A DNA stretch of 60,771 nt from CALMEH01 sp964548225 (GTDB taxonomy: Bacteria; Acidobacteriota; Blastocatellia; Pyrinomonadales; Pyrinomonadaceae): contig CAZJQP010000020.1 of assembly GCA_964548225.1 (NCBI GenBank), positions 1 to 60,771 of the forward strand, given 5' to 3'. Each line of letters begins with the position of its first letter. Position 1 is the first letter of the stretch. A program made the translations under genes and the position numbers. Under the pieces are notes generated by a model. That model was not told the origin of the DNA, did no database searches, and saw only the letters and a program-made list of their open reading frames with translations. Below, piece by piece: positions 8,991 through 15,531 of this stretch.

Positions 8991-10007
8991 TTATGTTGTC
9001 GGGTCAAAAGGAATTATCGGCATTGCCAAAGGCGTATCGGTTGAAAGCCCGAAATAAAATAAATTTACACTGCCGTCCGCGCTGTTTCTAATCCACCAGC
9101 TTGAATTACTCCGACGAAAAACGGCAATGTCTGTTTTACCGTCGCCATCGTAATCGCCCGGCACAGGATTATCCGTGTCAAAACCGAAATCAAATTCGAT
9201 TTCATTCCCCGAACCGCTTTGTTTGATTTTCCAGATTAATCTGCCGTTTCGCCTCTTCGTGCCGGCAAAGTCGGTTTTGCCGTCGCCATCGTAATCGCCC
9301 GGCGCGGCGGCATCAACATCTAAAGTTTGCACGATATTCGGCGCAGTATAACCCGCACTGTAAGGCGGAAACCAAACTTTGAAAGTTCCGTTATAAAAAA
9401 CGGCAATTTCGCTGTAACCGTCATTGTTATAATCGCCGGGCGCAGGATTCGGAATAACATTGCAAATGTCGCTGACCTGTTTTCTGACCGTATTATCGTC
9501 CTCGTCAGCGGCAAAATAAATTCCGGTAAAACAAGTTTGCGGCGGCTCAAGACTTGTATCAACCAAATAAATATAAGCGATTTCGGCACGGGCATCGCCG
9601 AAATAATTGCGACTGATTTTGTCATAACCTTGAATGTATTCATATGCAAAAATGCTGTTTCCGCCTGAACTCTTATTTAACCACCATTCATTCGTGTCGC
9701 CCGTCGAAAAATCCCACCAACGATAAACTGCAACATCGGTTTTGCCGTCGTTGTCATAATCCGCCGGAATCGGAACGTCCAAAGTTCTGCCCCACAAAAT
9801 TGTTCCCATCTGTCCGGTGCGCGTGCTGAGATAAAACCAATAAGATTGCTGAGGCGCAACATCAATCGAGCGCGAACCTTCACGATAAAGCGCAATATCG
9901 GTTCTGCCGTCGCCATCGAAATCGAGTTTGAAACTGTTATCAATTGCCGAAACGCTGAAAGTCAGAAACAGAGAAAGGATAAAACTTAACCCTAAAATTC
10001 TCACCAT
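8991..10007 (-). CDS. Secreted VCBS/FG-GAP repeat protein
   Basis: This 338-aa protein has a signal peptide (MVRILGLSFILSLFLT...VSA) and at least five calcium-binding-type FG-GAP/VCBS repeats. They read D-x-DGDG-x-TD followed by IA(L/V)(Y/F)R, e.g. DFDGDGRTDIALYR, ADYDNDGKTDVAVYR and GDYDGDGKTDIAVFR. Such repeats build beta-propellers on secreted proteins. I chose the ATG at 10007 because GGAG precedes it by about 9 nt; the longer frame would need a TTG. It resembles the C-terminal half of the larger protein at 53567-55723. It is likely surface or extracellular; the ligand is unknown. Confidence 0.85.
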   Translation of the reverse strand: MVRILGLSFILSLFLTFSVSAIDNSFKLDFDGDGRTDIALYREGSRSIDVAPQQSYWFYLSTRTGQMGTILWGRTLDVPIPADYDNDGKTDVAVYRWWDFSTGDTNEWWLNKSSGGNSIFAYEYIQGYDKISRNYFGDARAEIAYIYLVDTSLEPPQTCFTGIYFAADEDDNTVRKQVSDICNVIPNPAPGDYNNDGYSEIAVFYNGTFKVWFPPYSAGYTAPNIVQTLDVDAAAPGDYDGDGKTDFAGTKRRNGRLIWKIKQSGSGNEIEFDFGFDTDNPVPGDYDGDGKTDIAVFRRSNSSWWIRNSADGSVNLFYFGLSTDTPLAMPIIPFDPTT

Positions 10008-10236
10008 TTTTATATTCTCCAAACAAACTGATAGAAATCCCGTTTAAATTGCCCGAAATTTCAAAAACTTTGTAGTTCTATTTTCTAAATTTCATAATAA
10101 TGAAAGATTGCGGAAATTACACCAATCAAATCAACGAAAAAACATAAAAAAATCTAAAATTTTATTAAGTTGCAAAATCATTAGTTCTGGCAATTTTCCT
10201 AAGAATCTGGGTTCAACCTCAAATAAGACTAAGAAT

Positions 10237-10309
10237 TTAACCACGAAAACACACGAAACAACACGAATTTTGCCTAGTTTCTTCTTGTTTCGTGCCGTTT
10301 CGTGGTTAA
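10237..10309. repeat. Inverted repeat TTAACCACGAAA / TTTCGTGGTTAA
   Basis: Perfect 12-bp arms at 10237-10248 and 10298-10309 flank a centre with further CACGAA (left side) and TTCGTG (right side) copies spaced 7-10 bp apart. It looks like another member of the short-period hairpin family, with less regular spacing. Confidence 0.75.
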
Positions 10310-10370
10310 AAAACCTAAGTTCGAGTTTGAACACCGCTTCTAAATGAAATTTTTATACAGCGAATTCACT

Positions 10371-10449
10371 TTGGAATAAGTGATATGTGATAGGTTGCGC
10401 CCGAATTTAAACTATGACCTTTCACTTATCATTTATCACTTATTCCGAA
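10371..10449. repeat. Heptameric inverted repeat, TATCACT/TATTCCGAA family (locus E)
   Basis: The left arm 10371-10394 contains GGAATAAGTGATATGTGA. The right arm, about 10417-10449, is its complement with one extra 7-bp unit (TTTCACT, TATCATT, TATCACT) and ends TATTCCGAA. The same words recur at 14837-14917, so this is one of the few cases where two sites share a sequence. Confidence 0.85.
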
Positions 10450-10666
10450 GATAATCCTTCAAAATCATTGCCCGTCCAATCGGCAAAAAGACTTTATGAC
10501 GAATACCACAAACCTTTTTTGCGTAATAATTTACAAGAAAATTTTTATTAAAAAAAAGTGTTTTTTTTTCAGACTTTTTCAAAACTCCGTTCGTCCAAAT
10601 GTCCGTAGCGAGAAAAAATCGCTCGAAGAAATTAGAGATTATAGATTTGAAATTATAGGAGAAAAA

Positions 10667-11152
10667 ATGATGAAAAAATATTTGGTAAATTTAATGTTCG
10701 GAATGGCAATCGGTTTTTTGGTTTTGAGTTTTGCAAGCGAAACTAACGCGCAAAGACGCGAATCGCGCAATCGTTTGATGACCAAAGCGCAGGTTGAAAA
10801 GGTTGTTGATCGCGTCGAAGAACGGCTCGACAATTTTATTGATAAATACGATAAATCGCTCGACCGCAGTCGGCTTAACGGCACGAGCCGCGAAGATTGG
10901 TTGATGAATCGTGCCAGAGATTTGGAAGGCGCAACCGACGAATTGCGAAGCGATTTCAACCGCAACGACGCTTGGATTGAAAACAAAGACGAAGTTCGCA
11001 AATGTCTGAACATCGCCACCGACATTGATAAAAATATGCGAAACTACAATTTCGGCACGGCAACCGAATCAAATTGGGCAAAAGTCCGCTACGAACTCAA
11101 CACTTTAGCCGACATCTACAACCTGCCCAAAGTCGGTTCGAGTGCCTACTAA
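10667..11152 (+). CDS. Small secreted protein, unknown function
   Basis: This 161-aa protein starts at a double ATG (MMKKYLVN) preceded by TATAGGAGAAAAA, a good Shine-Dalgarno that rules out the longer upstream frame. An N-terminal signal peptide ends near ETNAQ. The mature part is charged and helical-looking (RRESRNRLMTKAQVEKVVD, then about 100 residues rich in R, D, N and L) with no cysteine pair or motif I recognise. It stands alone, followed by a clear terminator. I would call it a hypothetical periplasmic helical protein. Confidence 0.75.
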   Translation: MMKKYLVNLMFGMAIGFLVLSFASETNAQRRESRNRLMTKAQVEKVVDRVEERLDNFIDKYDKSLDRSRLNGTSREDWLMNRARDLEGATDELRSDFNRNDAWIENKDEVRKCLNIATDIDKNMRNYNFGTATESNWAKVRYELNTLADIYNLPKVGSSAY

Positions 11153-11176
11153 AACAAAATTCAAAATGTAAAAAAT

Positions 11177-11210
11177 AAGACAGATTCTACGCAGTCTGTC
11201 TTGTTTTTTT
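11177..11210 (+). terminator. Rho-independent terminator
   Basis: Perfect 8-bp stem AAGACAGA / TCTGTCTT with a 10-nt loop, followed by G and a run of seven T. It lies 25 bp after the stop of the small secreted protein. Confidence 0.9.
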
Positions 11211-11357
11211 AACTTGGCAACGGTTTCGTGAACGAATAAGTCTTTAACAACTTCTATTCCATTAAAATTGAGGCTTTCAGAAAATTAATTTACAAAAAAT
11301 TTCTTACACACTCAATAATCAATCACCGTCTGCTTGATGCTGACATTATTGCTAACC

Positions 11358-11611
11358 TTATGATTCGGTAGCGCACGGATTCAAGATGTAGTTTTTAGAT
11401 TTATCATCTTGAGTATATTCCGCCCACATCCAGCGTTTGCGTTCCGCGCCACCCGTGCCGTTTGCCCAATCTTCGGTAATAATCGGCAACCTTCCTGCCA
11501 ATGCGACGCGCCGACGTAAGTTTTTGTGTATCCGGAGTAAGGTTCGTTTTCCATCCAAACTTTTATCGTCGAAGCCGTGCCGTTTTTTGTTGGAAAACTG
11601 AAACTTTCCAT
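11358..11611 (-). pseudogene. Frameshifted small gene, unknown family
   Basis: Two overlapping minus frames together make one sensible protein. Frame one begins at the ATG at 11611 (MESFSFPTKNG ... TYVGASHWQ). Frame two continues from about 11495 (GRLPIITEDWANG ... ILNPCATES). A one-base shift near 11485-11500 is needed to join them. The joined product would be about 84 aa. It starts 4 bp after the stop of the gene at 11615-12112 and was probably its operon partner. A sequencing error cannot be excluded. Confidence 0.55.
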
Positions 11612-11614
11612 GTT

Positions 11615-12112
11615 TTAATTTTTCTCACAGCGATATTGAGCATTTTGTTCTACCGTCGGACTAAAGCGAATTATATCTACCAATTCATCGCCATTTTGAA
11701 GTTTTGCTGTTCTTAAACCTACTCCGTTTTTAGCATTAAAATATTCTACCCAATTTTGAACGTGCGAGTCTTCTAATCTTTGATACAAATCAGACTGCCA
11801 TTCAAATTCGGAAAGTTTTATCTCTTTTTTTACCACTACCCAATATTGAAGAACTGTATTTTGTTGCACATTGAAATTTCCACCAAATGATTTGGTGTTG
11901 CTACAAGGCAAATCTGAATAAGTTATATGAATCAACGAATCATCAGTTCGATAGCTTACATGAACACCGTCATCTGCAATAGGCTGTCCTAAAATCTTTT
12001 CAACTTCATCACGAGTAGTTCGCAAAACAGAAATACCTTTCCAGCCTTTTTCAATGCAATCCGGAAAAATAAAAATTATGCTTACTAATAATAAGCTCAA
12101 AGTAAATTTCAT
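11615..12112 (-). CDS. Hypothetical secreted protein
   Basis: This 165-aa protein has an N-terminal hydrophobic segment (MKFTLSLLLVSIIFIFPDC) that looks like a signal peptide; the Cys lacks a normal lipobox small residue at -1. The mature part starts KGWKGISVLRTTRDEVEKILG. That pattern is reminiscent of the SmpA/OmlA-like fold, in which a protein assesses 'x-x-T-xx-EVxxxLG'. This is a weak similarity only. Alone of the two genes in this small block, it is intact. Function unknown. Confidence 0.65.
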   Translation of the reverse strand: MKFTLSLLLVSIIFIFPDCIEKGWKGISVLRTTRDEVEKILGQPIADDGVHVSYRTDDSLIHITYSDLPCSNTKSFGGNFNVQQNTVLQYWVVVKKEIKLSEFEWQSDLYQRLEDSHVQNWVEYFNAKNGVGLRTAKLQNGDELVDIIRFSPTVEQNAQYRCEKN

Positions 12113-12157
12113 ATCTTTGATTATATTCTTTTTTTAATATATTGATTCAAGACACTT

Positions 12158-12836
12158 TGAGGTGGTCAAGTTTAAATAGACAAAAAGCTCTCTATCTTTC
12201 CTCCATTTTTAATTTTCCATTCTGCTTCAAATTCCATTGGGCTTTTGTTACCTAAACTTGAATGTATTCTGACCCGATTATATTAACCGTCAATGTAACT
12301 GAAGATTTCAGACCGTGCTTTTTCGAGATTTTCAAACGCCCCACCTTCGATTAGTTCGGCTTTGAATCTCGAAAAGAAACTTTCCGCTTGCGCTTTGTCA
12401 TAACAATTTCCTTTGCCGCTCATACTTTGCCGGAAATGATTTGTCCGCAATAATGAGCGAAAATTATTTGAGGCATATTGACTGCCACGGTCTGAATGAA
12501 TTATCGCTCCGGCTAACGCCACCCCTTGCCCGATTGCTTTTTCCAAAGCTAAAATCACCAGCGCGGCGGTCATCGAATCACTCAAACTCCAACCGATTAT
12601 TTTTCTCGTCAACTTATCTCGCTACATTGCCAAATAATTCCAACTCCCATTTTGCAAAATAGCTTTCTTCCAACTGTGAATCAGATTTTCACCAATTCCC
12701 GAGCGGCACTCGCCACCGATTGCCCGTCTAAAACTTTTCTCAGAAGGTGATTTCGCTTAAATTCAGCATCATATTTTCTTTTCATTCTCTCATTTTATCA
12801 AAAGAGTTTTTTCTCTACTTTTATTAAACCATCTCA
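12158..12836. mobile_element. Internally deleted IS3-family element, non-autonomous
   Basis: The element of about 679 bp is bounded by imperfect inverted repeats of about 22 bp: 12158-12179 starts TGAGGTGGTC, and 12815-12836 on the other strand starts TGAGATGGTT. About 15 of 22 positions match. Inside are an orfA N-terminus and an orfB C-terminus with much of the middle missing; intact IS3 elements are about twice as long. I could not recognise a target-site duplication in the flanks. Confidence 0.7.
12172..12785 (-). pseudogene. IS3-family transposase remnant (orfA/orfB)
   Basis: The orfA start at 12785 reads MKRKYDAEFKRN then AARELV and breaks by frameshift before an HSWKKAI-like word. After a large deletion, orfB resumes with NYLAM, a TAG stop, then RDKLTRKIIGWS. 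It then runs through the integrase core (IIHSDRGSQYAS, SMSGKGNCYDKAQAESFF) to YIDG. A further in-frame TAA follows, then the expected IS3 C-terminus YNRVRIHSSLGNKSP. At least two nonsense codons, one frameshift and the deletion make it inactive. The DDE motif is incomplete because the first aspartate region is lost. Confidence 0.85.
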
Positions 12837-12997
12837 GAAAATTGTTCTCATTTTTTTGAGATACATCTTTTCAAGAATCTATAAACTTTTGGCGTTAGAA
12901 TGAAAGTTAGCACGAAATTAGGAAGCGGGTCAACATTTTTTTGAAAAATTATTTTTTGTGCCGCGCTACCTGTAGTAATATAGCTTTTGAGGAAAAA

Positions 12998-14536
12998 ATG
13001 ATCGAAGCGGGAACATTTTTGCAGAATCGTTATCGAGTCGAAAAGCAAATCGGGCTTGGCGGAATGGGTGCAGTTTTTGTGGCGACGGACGAGCGTTTCG
13101 GCAGTGTTGTCGCAATTAAAGAAACGCTTTTTTCGGACGAAAAATTCCGCAAGGCATTTGAGCGCGAAGCCAAACTTTTGAACAGTTTGAAGCATCCGGC
13201 TCTGCCGCGTGTGAGCGACCATTTCGCCGAAGGTAACGGACAATTTCTCGTGATGGAATATATCGAGGGCGATGACCTTTCGGAAATTATGGAACGCGAA
13301 CAAAAGGCGTTTTTCGTTAAGGACGTTGTAAATTGGACGATTCAGCTTCTTGATGCGCTCGAATATCTACACGCACAAACCCCACCCGTTATTCACCGCG
13401 ACATCAAACCGCAAAATCTGAAATTAACACCGCAAGGACAAATAGTTTTGCTTGATTTCGGTTTGGCAAAAGGAAATCCGACAAATTCCGAATCGGCAAC
13501 TGCTGCGAAAAGTATGTTCGGATATTCGCGCAATTACGCTTCAATCGAGCAGATTCAAGGTTCGGGAACTGATCCGCGAAGCGATTTATATTCGCTTGCC
13601 GCAACTGCCTATCATCTGGTTACAGGCGTTCCGCCGGCAGACGCTTTGACGCGGGCAATGAATGTTTTGAGCGATAAACCCGATCCTTTAATTCCACCGC
13701 ACGAAATCACAGAAGAAATTCCCGCAAACCTTTCGGGAGTTTTTTATAATGCGATGGCTCTGAACGGCAACCAGCGTCCCGAATCGGCAAAAGCAATGCG
13801 CCGAATGATTGACGAAAGCGAAAAAAATCCGTCTAATCCGCTGACAGTAAAAGTCCATACACCGATTGAAACTAATATTTTCACGCAAAAAACGAAAATT
13901 TCGCCAGATAAACCGAGCGTCAAGCAAGCCGACATCAAAACCGATGTGATGAGCGAAAATGTTTCGCAAGTTACGGTTTTAAAACCGCTCAAAACACAAT
14001 CAGACCCCCAATCGTCAAGACGCGGTCTGGCAATCGGAGCAACTGCACTGGCAACCATTGTTCTTGCAGGCAGTGCGCTTTCAGCTTTTTTCTTACTCAA
14101 AACAGATGCGCCCGTAGCCAATTCAAATTCGGCGGAAAATTCTATCGAAAGAACAACAACCATTGTCAACTCTACGCCTGAAAATTTAAACACAGAAATC
14201 GTTAATAGCAACACCGAATTAAACAATGATTGGACTAACGTCAATCTTTCAAATAATCCTACACAAAAGCGCGAAACCGTAAGAGCCGAAGTTAAAGAAA
14301 CGCCAACGCCGAAACTTGAAACTAAACCGACGCAAAATAATCCCGTCGAAGAAACCAAAGTTGAAGAAGATACTCAAGAAAACCAAAAACCAACGCCGAC
14401 TCCGATGAAAACTCCGATTTTCGGCAACAGGTTTCCGCGTTTTCCGGTCAATATCAACCCGCAGCCAATCCCGCCCGATGAACGAAGACGCAGAAGAAAA
14501 CAGCGCGAACAACAATCTCAACCGGATCCCAATTAG
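12998..14536 (+). CDS. Transmembrane Ser/Thr protein kinase (Hanks type)
   Basis: This 512-aa kinase would transfer phosphate from ATP to serine/threonine. The N-terminal domain of about 270 residues shows the glycine loop GLGGMGAVFVA, VAIKE with the ATP lysine near residue 41, HRDIKPQNLKL and DFG: all catalytic elements are present. After a charged linker, one transmembrane helix (about residues 345-368, GATALATIVLAGSALSAFFLL) leads to a proline/threonine-rich tail (TPTPK, PTPTPMKTP). There are no PASTA repeats, so the outer part is a simple low-complexity stalk. I chose the ATG at 12998 because TTTTGAGGAAAAA precedes it; the longer frame needs a TTG. The tail ends in a basic cluster (ERRRRRKQRE). 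The gene is monocistronic. Confidence 0.9.
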   Translation: MIEAGTFLQNRYRVEKQIGLGGMGAVFVATDERFGSVVAIKETLFSDEKFRKAFEREAKLLNSLKHPALPRVSDHFAEGNGQFLVMEYIEGDDLSEIMEREQKAFFVKDVVNWTIQLLDALEYLHAQTPPVIHRDIKPQNLKLTPQGQIVLLDFGLAKGNPTNSESATAAKSMFGYSRNYASIEQIQGSGTDPRSDLYSLAATAYHLVTGVPPADALTRAMNVLSDKPDPLIPPHEITEEIPANLSGVFYNAMALNGNQRPESAKAMRRMIDESEKNPSNPLTVKVHTPIETNIFTQKTKISPDKPSVKQADIKTDVMSENVSQVTVLKPLKTQSDPQSSRRGLAIGATALATIVLAGSALSAFFLLKTDAPVANSNSAENSIERTTTIVNSTPENLNTEIVNSNTELNNDWTNVNLSNNPTQKRETVRAEVKETPTPKLETKPTQNNPVEETKVEEDTQENQKPTPTPMKTPIFGNRFPRFPVNINPQPIPPDERRRRRKQREQQSQPDPN

Positions 14537-15035
14537 AGCAGATTGTTATTTGCGTAATTATCAAGGCTTTTCCGCATAAAATTCGGGACTTGCAAATATC
14601 GGCAATTTTAATTTATGAACTATTAACTTACCTTACGCAGTTTTGGAATTTTAGCTTAGTTCACGAGAATTTCTGCGAAAAGGTTGATTTGTTAATCGAA
14701 AATATTTGTTTGCGATGCGTATTTTATTCTTTTTCCTGTTTCTTCTGTAAAATCTTGCCATTATTTGCGGCTTTGTCGGTAGGGTTCTTGCAAAGTCGTC
14801 GAAAATCTTTAGAACCGGCGCACGACGCGCCCATCTCTCACATATCACCTTTCACTTATCACCTATTCCGAATGTCAAGGCAGTTATCTTCGGAATAAGT
14901 GGTAAGTGATATGTGAGAAGTAAAATCCGACTTTGCAATAGCACTAGCTTTGTCGGGCGAAAAAGGTCTTAAAACTTGCGAAAGTTCGTCAAATACTGAT
15001 GTTTATTGAGGTATTTTCAATGTTCGGCAGTAAAT
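14537..15035. other. Non-coding stretch after the kinase gene
   Basis: About 500 bp without a credible gene. It contains the heptameric inverted repeat at 14837-14917 and runs into the 21-bp array at 15036. Confidence 0.7.
14837..14917. repeat. Heptameric inverted repeat, TATCACC/TATTCCGAA family (locus E2)
   Basis: The left arm 14837-14872 begins CTCACATATCACC and ends TATTCCGAA. The right arm 14889-14917 is its complement. The left arm has one additional 7-bp unit. It shares words with locus E at 10371-10449, so the two are related copies about 4.5 kb apart. Confidence 0.88.
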
Positions 15036-15476
15036 TATCGCTGTAAGTTGGCAAACTATCGCCGTTAGTTCACCAACTTACAGCGATAGTTCACCAACTA
15101 ACGGCGAAAGTTGATGAGCTTACAGCGTTAGTTCACTAACTTACAGCGTTAGTTGGTGAGCTTACAGCGTTAGTTGGTGAGCTTACAGCGTTAGTTGGTG
15201 AGCTTACAGCGTTAGTTGGTGAACTTACAGCGTTAGTTCATTAACTTACAGCGTTAGTTCCGAAACTTACAGCGAAAGTTGATGAACTAACGGCGTTAGT
15301 TGGTGAATTTACGGCGATAGTTGGTGAGCTAACGGCGACAGTTTGCCAACTTACAGCGATAGTTCAGCAACTTTTGCCGATAGTTGGACAACCTTTGCCG
15401 ATAATTCATCAACTTTTTCCGATAGGTTCACAGTTTTTGCCGTTAGTTCGATATTTTTTGCCGATAGTTCCCCGCT
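15036..15476. repeat. Tandem array of 21 units, each exactly 21 bp
   Basis: A 441-bp array in which every unit is exactly 21 bp. Each unit has a semi-conserved core (TTACAGCG or TAACGGCG or TTTTGCCG, then TTAGTT/ATAGTT) followed by a variable 7-bp spacer such as GGTGAGC, CACCAAC, GATGAGC or GGACAAC. Units at 15141-15203 are identical; both edges are more diverged. AACTNACNGCG with TTAGTT makes a small imperfect dyad in most units. No frame is fully open. One plus frame reads LTALVGE-type heptads but has stops at the CACTAAC and CATTAAC spacers and no start. It lies 55 bp downstream of the gyrA stop. Confidence 0.93.
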
Positions 15477-15531
15477 TTTTGTTGTTGGAAGCGATAAATC
15501 GAAAATTTGCGCTTCGTGTAACGTGAGTTAT

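Larger units (their letters stand above)
10008..10666. other. 659-bp non-coding stretch with two inverted repeats
   Basis: No convincing gene is present. It contains an inverted repeat at 10237-10309 and a heptameric inverted repeat at 10371-10449, and otherwise AT-rich sequence. The last 20 bp hold the ribosome-binding site of the next gene. Confidence 0.7.

Noticed and set aside
14590..14898. Small protein of about 100 aa after the kinase gene
   Set aside because: No Shine-Dalgarno, no recognisable composition, and its end overlaps the heptamer hairpin.
15036..15476. CRISPR array
   Set aside because: Units are contiguous with a 21-bp period, the variable part is only 7 bp, and no cas genes are present. 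Spacers of 26-40 bp are lacking.
15489..15516. Rho-independent terminator of gyrA
   Set aside because: A GAAGCG/CGCTTC dyad is present but no T-run follows on the minus strand and the stem is short.
15047..15530. Coding gene for a heptad-repeat protein in the array
   Set aside because: The best frame has TAA stops in two units (about 15120-15140 and 15225-15245) and no start codon. It could be a decayed gene but not an active one.
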